Shown piece after piece: positions 1 through 7,880 of a stretch of 57,073 nucleotides of DNA. The position numbers were made by a program, and so were the translations under genes. This stretch comes from Comamonadaceae bacterium CD01 (GTDB lineage: Bacteria > Pseudomonadota > Gammaproteobacteria > Burkholderiales > Burkholderiaceae_C), in the NCBI GenBank assembly GCA_002894305.1, contig PGEI01000009.1, positions 1 to 57,073 on the forward strand, given 5' to 3'. Each line of letters starts with the position of its first letter. Position 1 is the first letter of the stretch. Below the pieces are notes generated by a model, which saw only the letters and a program-made list of their open reading frames with translations, had not been told where the DNA came from and ran no database searches.

Positions 1-108
1 ACGCGAAGGTGAAGCGCAGACAGTGCTGTAGCACGACAAGCGAAGCCGATAAAGCAATCGGCTGATATCGAAATGGAATTACATCCGCCCGGCGCGATTC
101 AAGCGCCG

Positions 109-732
109 TCAGCCCACCTCATCGAGCCACTGGCACAGCGTCTGCCACTGCTCCAGGTCGCGCCGCACGCGCGAAGGCCCGACGTCGAACAGCGTCAGCC
201 CCTGCGCCGCCAGGTGCACATAGTTCTGCGCGTTGCGCAGCGTGCCCAGGCGGGTAAAGCCCAGGCCGTCGATAAACTCGCGCAGGTGCTCGGCGGCAAT
301 CGTGCGCTCATCCACACGCGTGCCGATGATGCCCACGCGCGCCGGGTCGCGCTCCAGCTGCTGCGCCAGGTCATTGAGGAATTCACGCGTCGCGAACATG
401 TCGAACACGCTGGGCTGCAGCGGAATGACGATGCGGTCGGCCTGCCTCAACACGTCGTTCAGGCGCCAGCCCTGCAGGCCGGCGGGCGTGTCCAGCACCG
501 CATGCGTGCTGCCACGCGGGGGCTGGCCCAGCCAGTCCGGACGCGCATCCCACAGCGCGATGGGCGCCGCGCTCTCGGGGCGCTGCTGCAGCCACAGGCG
601 CGCCGACTGCTGGCGATCGATGTCGCCCAGCGCCACCGCGTGGCCGCGGCTGGCCCAGTAGCCGGCGATATTGGTGGCCAGCGTGGATTTACCCACGCCG
701 CCCTTGGGATTGGCGACTGCGACCACCGGCAT
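109..732 (-). CDS. ParA/MinD-family P-loop ATPase, orphan
   Basis: A 207-residue ParA-like ATPase. The deviant Walker A motif KGGVGKST is at residues 10-17, a Walker A'-like GDIDRQQS lies at 36-43 and the Walker B-type DTPAG at 81-85. The usual ParA fold seems complete, but the protein is short: there is no N-terminal DNA-binding extension of the kind plasmid P1-type ParA carries. ParA ATPases dimerise on ATP and position DNA or protein cargo in the cell. No ParB-like partner, parS-like array or replication gene is visible nearby, so a plasmid partition role is unlikely. A chromosomal role in positioning some other cargo is inference. The ATG at 732 is followed directly by the Walker A region, which supports this start. 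The gene lies downstream of the LysE gene on the same strand after a short gap. Confidence 0.85.
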   Translation of the reverse strand: MPVVAVANPKGGVGKSTLATNIAGYWASRGHAVALGDIDRQQSARLWLQQRPESAAPIALWDARPDWLGQPPRGSTHAVLDTPAGLQGWRLNDVLRQADRIVIPLQPSVFDMFATREFLNDLAQQLERDPARVGIIGTRVDERTIAAEHLREFIDGLGFTRLGTLRNAQNYVHLAAQGLTLFDVGPSRVRRDLEQWQTLCQWLDEVG

Positions 733-810
733 GGTGTTCCCTCCTGTCGTGATGTGTTCGTGGTATCTGACCTCGGCGCATTATCACTGCGCCGCACCAC
801 GCCAGACCGG

Positions 811-1446
811 CTATTGCGGCTGCGTGCGCTTGATGAAGAACAGCCCCGCGCCAACCAGCATCAACAGGCCGCCAAACACCCGGTTCTGCGCCCGCATCGC
901 GCCGGCGTTCTGCATCACGCGGCGCAGCGCGCCGGCAGCGGCGGCGTAGCCACCCATCACCAGCATGTCCACCGGCACCATGGTGGCGGCCATGACCAGC
1001 AGCTGGCTCCACAGCGGCCGCTCGGGGTTGATGAACTGCGGCAGCACGGCCACCATGAACAGAATGCCCTTGGGGTTGGTCGCATTGGTCAGCAGGCCGG
1101 TGGCCAGGCGCTGGCGCGGCGCCATGTACTGCTGCTGCAGGTCGCCGCCCAGCGTGCCTGCGCTGCCTGCGCGCCACTGGCTCCAGCCCAGGTAGATCAG
1201 GTAGCAGGCACCCAGTACCTTGACCACCAGAAAGGCCGGCGCCGAGGCGATCAAAAGCGACCCCACGCCAGCGCCGGCGATCACCAGCAGCACCAGCAGG
1301 CCCAGCTCCAGCCCGCAGATCGTCACCGCCGCGCGGCGCACGCCGTAGGACAGGCCGTGGCTCATCGACAGCACCGCGCCCGAGCCCGGCGAGACCGCGA
1401 TCACCCACGACGCCACGAAAAATGCCACCCAGGTATGCCAGTCCAT
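811..1446 (-). CDS. LysE/RhtB-family amino-acid exporter
   Basis: A 211-residue, highly hydrophobic inner-membrane protein with about six predicted membrane segments. The N-terminal VSPGSGAVLSMSHGLSYG stretch and the NPKGILFMVAVLPQFI stretch in the middle are typical of the LysE/RhtB superfamily, which exports amino acids such as lysine, threonine or homoserine lactones by proton exchange. The substrate cannot be told from sequence. I chose the ATG at 1446 (protein MDWHTW...). An in-frame GTG four codons upstream is possible but has no better ribosome-binding sequence. The gene is followed on the same strand by the ParA gene. Confidence 0.87.
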   Translation of the reverse strand: MDWHTWVAFFVASWVIAVSPGSGAVLSMSHGLSYGVRRAAVTICGLELGLLVLLVIAGAGVGSLLIASAPAFLVVKVLGACYLIYLGWSQWRAGSAGTLGGDLQQQYMAPRQRLATGLLTNATNPKGILFMVAVLPQFINPERPLWSQLLVMAATMVPVDMLVMGGYAAAAGALRRVMQNAGAMRAQNRVFGGLLMLVGAGLFFIKRTQPQ

Positions 1447-1548
1447 ATCGCCCCGCACCGCTCACAAGAAAGGCCGCCCCACGGCGGCCGGGAAAACCCT
1501 CAATTTTAGCGATCTGCGGGGGCCTGCGCACGGCGCCGGCAGATGCGC

Positions 1549-2043
1549 TCAGCGCCCGTACAGCGCGGTGAAGCTGGCCTTGGCCAGCGCATTGGCGTTG
1601 GCCATGAAGCCGGCCAGCGCGGCGGGTGCGTCGTCGGGCACTTCCAGGCGCTCGACCGACAGCGCGTACACAGTGAAGACGTAGCGGTGCGGCTTGTCGC
1701 CCGGCGGCGGGCACATGCCGCCCCAGGCGTACTGGCCGTAGTCGTTGCGGATGTGGCGCGCGCCGGCGGGCAGGTTGGCGCCGCCTTTGGCGCCAGCGTT
1801 GGCCGCAAGCTCGTTCACGTTGGCCGGCAGATCGACCACATACCAGTGCCAGAAGCCCGAGCCCGTGGGCGCATCGGGGTCGTACACGGTGACCGCAAAG
1901 CTCTTGGTGGCGGCCGGCGCGCCGCTCCAGCGCAGCACGGGCGAGCGGTTGTCGCCGCCGCAGCCGAAGTCGTCGAACTCGAAATGCTTGGCAATGGTGC
2001 TGCCGTCGGCAATGTCGGGGCTGCTCAGCGTGAAGGTGCTCAT
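1549..2043 (-). CDS. YbhB/YbcL family (PEBP, Raf-kinase-inhibitor-like) protein
   Basis: A 164-residue protein of the phosphatidylethanolamine-binding protein family. The conserved pieces are GGDNRSPVLRWSGAP near the N-terminus, then DPDAPTGSGFWHWYVVDLP, then PPPGDKPHRYVFTVYAL. Together these form the anion-binding pocket of the fold. Bacterial members (YbhB, YbcL) are small soluble or periplasmic proteins of uncertain function. No signal peptide is visible here, so it is probably cytoplasmic. Length matches the family. An AGGAGAAC sequence just upstream of the ATG (minus strand) is a good ribosome-binding site. It stands alone between the LysE gene and the dpp operon. Confidence 0.9.
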   Translation of the reverse strand: MSTFTLSSPDIADGSTIAKHFEFDDFGCGGDNRSPVLRWSGAPAATKSFAVTVYDPDAPTGSGFWHWYVVDLPANVNELAANAGAKGGANLPAGARHIRNDYGQYAWGGMCPPPGDKPHRYVFTVYALSVERLEVPDDAPAALAGFMANANALAKASFTALYGR

Positions 2044-2096
2044 GGTGTTCTCCTGTTCAGATTCGCGATGCCTATCGCCGCGAACAAATCCTTATA

Positions 2097-3224
2097 TCAA
2101 ATACGCCCTTCCTCGACGGCGTGGCAGGCCACCAGGCCGCCGCCTTCCTGCGCCAGCATCTGCGGGCGCTCGCTGTGGCAGCGCGCGTTGGCAAACGGAC
2201 AGCGCGGGTGAAAGGCGCAGCCCGTGGGCGGGTCCAGCGGATTGGGCACCTCACCCTGCACCGGCGTGCGCGCGCGGCCGGTGTCGTGCATCTTCGGGAT
2301 CGCGTCCAGCAACATGCGCGTGTAGGGGTGGCGCGGCGCGGAGAACAGGCGCTGCTTGTCCGCCAGCTCCACCAGCCGGCCCAGGTACATCACGCCCACC
2401 TGGTCGCTGACGTGGCGCACCACGGCCAAATTGTGGCTGATGAACAGATAGGTCAGGCCGCGCGCGCGCTGCAGGTCGCGCATGATGTTGAGCACCTGCG
2501 CCTGCACCGACACGTCCAGCGCGCTGGTGGGCTCGTCGCACACCAGGAACTCGGGCTCGGTCGCCAGCGCCCGGGCGATCGAGATGCGCTGGCGCTGCCC
2601 GCCCGAGAATTGGTGCGCAAACTTGGCCATGTCCGCCGCCGCCAGCCCCACCGAGGTCAGCAGCTGCGCCACGCGCTCGCGCAGCGCGCCGCGCTCGGTC
2701 ACCAGCCCATGCTCGCGCAGCGGCTCGCCGACGATGTCCTGCACACGCCAGCGCGGGTTCAGGCTGGCATAGGGATCCTGGAAGATCATCTGGATGCGCC
2801 GACGCATCGCACGGGCGTCCCGCCCCTTGAACGCTGCATGCGCGTCCTGCCCATCGAAGGTAAAGCCCCCGCGCGTGGGCGCGTACAGGCCGACCAGCAG
2901 GCGCGCCACCGTGCTCTTGCCGCAGCCCGACTCGCCCACCAGCGCCAGCGTGGTGCCGCGCTCTATCGTGAAGCCCACGCCGTCGACCGCATGCAGCAGC
3001 TGGCGCGGCTTGCGCTCGATCACGCGGTTGAGCCAGGGCGCAGATACGTCAAAAGTCTTGGCCAGGTCATGCGCCTGCACCAGCGGCTGCCCTCCCGCTC
3101 CCTCCTCCTTTGAGGGAGGGTTGGGGTGGGGCCCAGCGCCGCCCGCTCCCTGCTCGACGAGGCCAGCCCCCATCCCGGCCTTCCCCCAAAGGGGGAAGGA
3201 GCAATTGCCCAAGGGCTTGTTCAT
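2097..3224 (-). CDS. dppF: Dipeptide/oligopeptide ABC transporter ATPase, DppF type
   Basis: A 375-residue ATP-binding subunit of a peptide/nickel-type ABC importer. Walker A GESGCGKST is at residues 97-105, the signature FSGGQRQRISIARAL follows, then Walker B LVCDEPTSALD. The C-terminal oligopeptide-transporter extension holds CAFHPRCPFANARC. The start is set by the 4-bp ATGA overlap (3221-3224) with the stop of dppD. The protein carries an oddity: residues about 7-45 are encoded by two G-rich palindromic repeat units in opposite orientation (see the repeat at 3093-3200). They read as PLWGKAGMGAG...GPHPNPPSKEEG, and the normal DppF N-terminus resumes at QPLVQAHDLAKTF. The insert keeps the frame and precedes the ATPase domain, so the protein may still work. 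It is the last gene of the dppB-M20-dppCDF operon. Confidence 0.9.
   Translation of the reverse strand: MNKPLGNCSFPLWGKAGMGAGLVEQGAGGAGPHPNPPSKEEGAGGQPLVQAHDLAKTFDVSAPWLNRVIERKPRQLLHAVDGVGFTIERGTTLALVGESGCGKSTVARLLVGLYAPTRGGFTFDGQDAHAAFKGRDARAMRRRIQMIFQDPYASLNPRWRVQDIVGEPLREHGLVTERGALRERVAQLLTSVGLAAADMAKFAHQFSGGQRQRISIARALATEPEFLVCDEPTSALDVSVQAQVLNIMRDLQRARGLTYLFISHNLAVVRHVSDQVGVMYLGRLVELADKQRLFSAPRHPYTRMLLDAIPKMHDTGRARTPVQGEVPNPLDPPTGCAFHPRCPFANARCHSERPQMLAQEGGGLVACHAVEEGRI
3093..3200. repeat. Pair of inverted G-rich palindromic repeats inside dppF
   Basis: One unit near 3100-3138 contains TTTGAGGGAGGGTTGGGGTG. The second, near 3168-3200, reads in the opposite direction with CCCCATCCC and CCCAAAGGGGGAAGG. 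The units are separated by about 30 bp. The same family recurs at 5185-5410, 13850-14096, 30735-30826, 44055-44096 and 56795-57000. Here it lies inside the 5' coding part of dppF and keeps the frame. Confidence 0.85.
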
Positions 3225-4201
3225 GCGGCCTCCTTCTTCGCAGCATGCAGCCAGCAGGCCGCCTGCGTGCTGCCGGCGGGCATCAGGTCGGGACGTTCGA
3301 CGCGGCAGCGGTCGAAGACCTTGGGGCAGCGCGGGTTGAAGGCGCAGCCGCGCGGAATGGCGTTCAGCCGCGGCATCGCGCCGTCGATCTGGTTCAGGCG
3401 CTCGCGATCGCTGTCCATGTCCGGGATGCAGGCCATCAGCCCGGCCGTGTACGGGTGGGCCGGCTGGTGGATGACCTGGTGCACCGGGCCAATCTCGGCA
3501 ATGCGCCCGGCATACATCACCGCGACGCGGTCGCAGGTCTCGGCGATCACGCCCATGTCGTGCGTGATCAGCATCACCGCGGCGCCGTGCGTGCGGCACA
3601 GGCGCTTGAGCAGCTCGATGATCTGCGCCTGGATCGACACGTCCAGCGCCGTCGTCGGCTCGTCGGCGACGATCAGCTGCGGCTCGGCCGCCAGCGCCAG
3701 CGCAATCACCACACGCTGGCGCATGCCGCCCGAGAACTGGTGCGGATAGTGGTCGATGCGCTGATCCGCCGCCGGGATGCCGGTGTCCTGCAACAGCTCG
3801 ATGGCGCGCGCCCGTGCCTGCGCAGCCGACAGCGGCAAATGGGTGCGAATCGTCTCGACCAGTTGCTGGCCCACGGTGTACAGCGGGTTCAGCGAGGTCA
3901 GCGGATCCTGAAAGATCGCGCCGATGCGCCGCCCGCGGATGTGGCGCATCTTCTCGGGCGGCAGGTCGTCGATGCGCTCACCGCCCAGCAGAATCTGCCC
4001 GCCGGCAATGCGCCCGGGCGGCTCCAGCAGGCCGATGATGGACGCGCCCGTCAGCGACTTGCCCGCGCCCGACTCGCCCACCACGCCCAGGATCTCGCCC
4101 GGCGCAATCGAAAACGACACATCATCCAGCGCGCGCAGCGTGCCGCGGCGCGTCGGAAATTCAACCATCAGGTTCTGGACTTGCAGCAGCGGTGCGCTCA
4201 T
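3221..4201 (-). CDS. dppD: Dipeptide/oligopeptide ABC transporter ATPase, DppD type
   Basis: A 326-residue ATPase partner of DppF. Walker A GESGAGKS is at residues 42-49, the signature is FSGGMRQRVVIALALA, Walker B is LIVADEPTTALD, and the H-loop is LITHDMG. The C-terminal oligopeptide extension contains CAFNPRCPKVFDRC. Members of this family pair as a DppD/DppF heterodimer under two permeases and drive uptake of short peptides or related solutes. The gene starts 9 bp after the end of dppC and overlaps dppF by 4 bp, which supports translational coupling. The substrate cannot be read from the ATPases. Confidence 0.92.
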   Translation of the reverse strand: MSAPLLQVQNLMVEFPTRRGTLRALDDVSFSIAPGEILGVVGESGAGKSLTGASIIGLLEPPGRIAGGQILLGGERIDDLPPEKMRHIRGRRIGAIFQDPLTSLNPLYTVGQQLVETIRTHLPLSAAQARARAIELLQDTGIPAADQRIDHYPHQFSGGMRQRVVIALALAAEPQLIVADEPTTALDVSIQAQIIELLKRLCRTHGAAVMLITHDMGVIAETCDRVAVMYAGRIAEIGPVHQVIHQPAHPYTAGLMACIPDMDSDRERLNQIDGAMPRLNAIPRGCAFNPRCPKVFDRCRVERPDLMPAGSTQAACWLHAAKKEAA

Positions 4202-4210
4202 TTCAGCCTC

Positions 4211-5125
4211 TCAGCCTCTCAACTTCGGGTTCAGCGCATCGCGCAGCCAGTCGCCCAGCAGGTTCACCGACAGCGCGATCAACACCAGCATCACGCCCGG
4301 GAAAATCGTGATCCACCACTCGCCCGAGAACAAATAGTCGTTGCCCACGCGGATCAGCGTGCCCAGCGACGGGGAGGTGGGCGGCGCGCCCACGCCCAGA
4401 AAGGACAGCGTCGCCTCGGTGATGATGGCCGTGGCCACCTGGATGGTGGCCAGCACCATCACCGGCCCCAGCACGTTGGGCAGCACGTGGCGGCGCATGA
4501 TGGCCAGCGGCGCAACGCCGGTCACGCGCGCCGCCTGCACGTATTCCTTGCCGCGCTCGACCATGGTCGCGCCGCGCACCGTGCGCGCGTACTGCACCCA
4601 GCCCGACAGCGCGATCGACAGAATCAGCACGCCGAACGCCAGCGACTCGGGCGCCTGCGGAAACACCGCGCGGCCCACGCCGGCAATCAACAGCGCGATC
4701 AGGATGGCCGGAAACGACAGCATCACGTCGCACAGCCGCATCAGCAACCCGTCGACCCAGCCGCCGCGAAAGCCCGCCACCAGCCCCAGCGCCACGCCCA
4801 GCACGACCGACAGCAGCACCGACACCAGCCCCACGACCAGCGAGATGCGCGAGCCGTAGATCACCGCCGACAGGATGTCGCGCCCCTGGTCGTCGGTGCC
4901 CAGCGGGTACTTCCAGCTGCCGTCGTCGAGCCACACCGGCGGCAGGCGCGCGTCCGACAGCTCCAGTGTCGACAGATCAAGCGGATTGTGCGGCGCCACC
5001 CAGCCGGCAAACGCCGCGCACAGCAGGCACACCAGCGCCACCAGCGCCGCGGCGATCGCCACCGGCGAGCGGCGAAAGCTGTAGGCCACGTCGCTGTCAT
5101 ACCAGCGCAAAACGGTGTTTTTCAT
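4211..5125 (-). CDS. dppC: Peptide ABC transporter permease, DppC type
   Basis: A 304-residue inner-membrane permease. The N-terminal OppC-type segment (FRRSPVAIAAALVALVCLL) gives the first membrane helix, followed by a periplasmic loop with HNPLDL and LGTDDQGRDIL, both hallmarks of DppC. Then come about five further helices and the cytoplasmic EAA loop (EYVQAARVTGVAPLAIMRRHVLPN), which docks the ATPases. The gene is separated from the M20 gene upstream by about 310 bp of repeat-rich DNA, although both point the same way. The operon may therefore be transcribed through the repeats or re-initiated after them. Confidence 0.92.
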   Translation of the reverse strand: MKNTVLRWYDSDVAYSFRRSPVAIAAALVALVCLLCAAFAGWVAPHNPLDLSTLELSDARLPPVWLDDGSWKYPLGTDDQGRDILSAVIYGSRISLVVGLVSVLLSVVLGVALGLVAGFRGGWVDGLLMRLCDVMLSFPAILIALLIAGVGRAVFPQAPESLAFGVLILSIALSGWVQYARTVRGATMVERGKEYVQAARVTGVAPLAIMRRHVLPNVLGPVMVLATIQVATAIITEATLSFLGVGAPPTSPSLGTLIRVGNDYLFSGEWWITIFPGVMLVLIALSVNLLGDWLRDALNPKLRG

Positions 5126-5184
5126 GGGCTTGAGAAGAGGCTGATGGGGAAGGAGGAAGTGGGCAGCGGGGAGCCGTCACAAGC

Positions 5185-5410
5185 CGCCCCCATCCCTGCC
5201 TTCCCCCAAAGAGGGAAGGAGTGGTGACGATAGCCTGCGCCGGGGTATTTCCCCCTCACCGGCTGAAGACCGCGGCTCCTCTTGCGGTATTTCTCCCTCC
5301 CCCTCTGGGGGAGGGCAGGGGTAGGGGCCGGCGACGTCAAGCAACCGAGCCACACCCCCCAAAACCAGCGCGCCCCCATCCTCGCCTCCCCCCAAAGAAG
5401 AAAGGCGTCA
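5185..5410. repeat. Cluster of G-rich palindromic repeats in the dpp operon
   Basis: The 310-bp gap between the M20 gene and dppC holds several units of the G-rich family. These include CCCCATCCCTGCC...CCCAAAGAGGGAAGG near 5189-5221, CTCCCTCCCCCTCTGGGGG near 5293-5315, and a degraded unit near 5372-5405. Orientations alternate. Nothing else resembling a gene or promoter is evident in this gap. Confidence 0.8.
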
Positions 5411-5435
5411 ATCCATGCAGCGGCATGCATCACCT

Positions 5436-6647
5436 TCACACGCCCCCCGTCAGCGGCATGGCCTGCTCGACCAGGCTGGCGTGCAGCGCCGCGCCCAGGG
5501 GCAGCACCGCGTCGTTGAAGTCGTAGCGGCTGTTGTGCAGCGCCGCGCCGTTGCCCTGGCCCAGGCGCAGATAGGCGCCAGGCCTGGCCTGCAGCATGAA
5601 GGAGAAATCCTCCGCGCCCATACTTGGCTCCAGGTTGCGCACCACGCTCTCGGCGCCCACCAGCTGCTCGGCCACACCGGCGGCAAAGCGCGCCTCGCTG
5701 GCGGTATTGATCGTCGCCGGGTAAATGCGCTCGTAGCGCACCGTGGCCGTGGCGCCAAAGCCCAGCGCAATCGCGCTGCACAAATCCTTGATGCGCGCCT
5801 CCATCATGTCCTGCACCTTGGGCGAGAAGCTGCGCACCGTGCCCACCAGCGTCGCCTCGCCCGGCATCACGCTGAACGCGCCCAGCTCGCCCGCGCGCAT
5901 CGCGCACACGCTGATCACCGCGCTATCGATGGCGCGCACGTTGCGCGCCACGATGCTTTGCAGCGCCGTGATGATGTGCGACGCCACCAGCACCACGTCG
6001 ACGTTCTGGTAGGGATGCGCGCCATGGCCGCCGCGGCCGGCAATCTCGATGGTCACGCGGTCGGCCGCGGCCATCATCGCGCCCTCGTTCAGGCCGATGG
6101 TGCCGGGCTTCATCGCCGGCCAGTTGTGCATGGCAAACACCGACTGCACCGGAAAGCGCTCGAACAGCCCGTCCTCGATCATCACGCGCGCGCCGCCCAT
6201 GCCCTCCTCGCCGGGCTGGAAGATCAGCACCGCCGTGCCGTCAAAGCAGCGCGTGGCCGCCAGGTAGCGCGCCGCGCCCACCAGCATCGCCGTGTGGCCG
6301 TCGTGGCCGCAGCCGTGCATCAGCCCGCTCTTGGCCGACTTCCAGGCAAAGTCGTTGTGCTCGGCCATGGGCAGCGCGTCCATGTCGGCGCGCAGGCCCA
6401 CCATCTGCCCGCTGCTGCGCCCGCGCCCGCGCACCACGCCCACCACCCCGGTGCGGCCAATGCCCTCGTGCACCTCGTCCACGCCCGCGGCGCGCAGCGC
6501 CTCGCGCACGCGCGCGCTGGTGTAGACCTCCTCGAACCCCAGCTCCGGGTGGGCGTGCAGGTCGCGGCGCAGCGCGGTCAGCTCGGGGTGGAACTGGGCA
6601 ATCTGCGCAAACGCGCGCCCGCCCGCCTTGTACTGCAGGTTCTGCAT
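5436..6647 (-). CDS. M20 family amidohydrolase/peptidase (hippurate hydrolase-like)
   Basis: A 403-residue metallohydrolase of the M20D group (hippurate hydrolase, N-acyl-amino-acid amidohydrolase, IAA-amino-acid hydrolase). Metal-site motifs are RADMDALP at residues 87-94, HGCGHDGHT at 111-119 (Cys113 and His115 as ligands) and PGEEG at 145-149 (the Glu pair that holds metal and catalytic base). The dimerisation-domain HPYQNVD motif and the C-terminal SMGAEDFSFML motif, with its Glu/Asp ligand region, are present. It cleaves an acyl or peptide amide bond from an amino acid. Its start codon directly abuts the dppB stop, so it is part of the transporter operon and probably hydrolyses the imported compound. 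The exact substrate is unknown. Confidence 0.9.
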   Translation of the reverse strand: MQNLQYKAGGRAFAQIAQFHPELTALRRDLHAHPELGFEEVYTSARVREALRAAGVDEVHEGIGRTGVVGVVRGRGRSSGQMVGLRADMDALPMAEHNDFAWKSAKSGLMHGCGHDGHTAMLVGAARYLAATRCFDGTAVLIFQPGEEGMGGARVMIEDGLFERFPVQSVFAMHNWPAMKPGTIGLNEGAMMAAADRVTIEIAGRGGHGAHPYQNVDVVLVASHIITALQSIVARNVRAIDSAVISVCAMRAGELGAFSVMPGEATLVGTVRSFSPKVQDMMEARIKDLCSAIALGFGATATVRYERIYPATINTASEARFAAGVAEQLVGAESVVRNLEPSMGAEDFSFMLQARPGAYLRLGQGNGAALHNSRYDFNDAVLPLGAALHASLVEQAMPLTGGV

Positions 6648-7628
6648 TCAATGCCCCCCTGCCTTGTCCACGCGCAGGCGCGGGTCGACGACGAAATACA
6701 GCAAATCGACCACCAGGTTGATGACCACGAAAATCAGCGCAATCAGGCACAGATAGGCGGCCATCACCGGGATGTCGGCAAAGGTCACGGCCTGGATGAA
6801 CAACAGCCCCATGCCCGGCCACTGGAACACCGTCTCGGTGATGATGGCAAACGCGATCAGCCCGCCCAGCTGCAGCCCGGTAATCGTCATCACCGGCACC
6901 AGCGTGTTCTTGAGCGCGTGGCCGAAATAGATGGCGCGGCTGCTCAAGCCGCGCGCACGGGCAAACTTGATGTAGTCGGTGCGCAGCACCTCCAGCATCT
7001 CGGCGCGCACCAGCCGCATGATCAGCGTGAGCTGGAAGATCGCCAGCGTGATCGCCGGCAGCACCATGTGGTGCCAGCCCTTGGCCGACAGCAGCCCCGT
7101 GCTCCACCAGCCCAGCTGCAGCACCGGCCCGCGCCCGAAGCTGGGAAACCAGCCCAGCGTCACCGAGAAGATCAGGATCAGCAAAATGCCGATCAGGAAA
7201 GTGGGCAGCGACACGCCCAGCAGCGACAGCATCATGAACACCTGGCTGGTGAAGCTGCCGCGGCGCAGCGCCGCGTACACACCCATCGGCAGGCCCACCA
7301 GCAGCGCCAGCGCGGCGGCCACCAGCGACAGCTCCAGCGTCGCCGGAAAACGCTCGGCGATCAGGCGCGAGACCTTGACCCCCTGGCGCAGAGACAGGCC
7401 GAAGTCACCCTGCACCGCGTTGACCAGGAAATGCCAGAACTGCACGATGAACGAGCGATCCAGCCCCAGCGCCGCGCGCAGCTGGGCGATCTGCTCGGGC
7501 GTGGCGTCCTGGCCCAGCACGATGAGCACCGGGTCGCCAACGAACTGAAACAGCATGAACGCAATGAACGCCACCGTGGCCATCACGACCACGGCCTGGA
7601 GCAGACGACGCAGGACAAAGGCAAGCAT
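6648..7628 (-). CDS. dppB: Peptide ABC transporter permease, DppB type
   Basis: A 326-residue permease starting with the typical DppB opening MLAFVLRRLLQAVVVM. A periplasmic segment follows with VGDPVLIVLGQDATPEQIAQ, then QGDFGLSLRQG, and then several membrane helices. The EAA loop is DYIKFARARGLSSRAIYFGHALKN. It forms the translocation pore with DppC. It is the first gene of the minus-strand operon. No periplasmic substrate-binding protein gene lies next to it, which is unusual for this importer class; one must be supplied from elsewhere or has been lost. Upstream lie mixed repeats and the end of a porin gene. Confidence 0.92.
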   Translation of the reverse strand: MLAFVLRRLLQAVVVMATVAFIAFMLFQFVGDPVLIVLGQDATPEQIAQLRAALGLDRSFIVQFWHFLVNAVQGDFGLSLRQGVKVSRLIAERFPATLELSLVAAALALLVGLPMGVYAALRRGSFTSQVFMMLSLLGVSLPTFLIGILLILIFSVTLGWFPSFGRGPVLQLGWWSTGLLSAKGWHHMVLPAITLAIFQLTLIMRLVRAEMLEVLRTDYIKFARARGLSSRAIYFGHALKNTLVPVMTITGLQLGGLIAFAIITETVFQWPGMGLLFIQAVTFADIPVMAAYLCLIALIFVVINLVVDLLYFVVDPRLRVDKAGGH

Positions 7629-7683
7629 GGGGTCGAAGTATGTCAGCAGTTGGAACGATCGCCCCGGCTACAAACCATGATGG

Positions 7684-7830
7684 GCTGTCGTCATTGCGAC
7701 GCAAGAGCGTCGTCTCGGCAAAAGAACACCATTCCGGCAAAAAACGTCATCCCGGCGAAAGCCGGGATCCAAAGTCCCCATCAACGCGACAGAAAGGGAA
7801 AGGCCTCCCAAAGGAGGCCCGTCACCCGAT
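7684..7830. repeat. Mixed short palindromic repeats upstream of dppB
   Basis: This stretch holds a TCATTGCGACGCAAGAGCG-type unit, a partial CATTCCGGCAAAA unit and a clear palindrome around CCCGGCGAAAGCCGGGA (about 7750-7767). It also holds a GGCCTCCCAAAGGAGGCC hairpin (about 7803-7820). The CCCGGCGAAAGCCGGG type is a repeat family widespread in proteobacteria. A related degraded copy is at 18143-18185. Confidence 0.7.
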
Positions 7831-7848
7831 CCGGAAACCGGGCCCCAA

Positions 7849-7869
7849 AAAAATCGGGCGCCCGGAATT
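7849..7869 (-). terminator. Rho-independent terminator of the first porin
   Basis: Read on the minus strand, CCGGGCGCCCGA is followed by a run of seven T. It lies just after the porin stop codon. Confidence 0.75.
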
Positions 7870-7880
7870 TGCAGCCGCGC

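Noticed and set aside
109-732. Plasmid partition locus from the ParA gene
   Set aside because: No ParB, no iteron-like repeats and no replication gene nearby; all neighbours look chromosomal.
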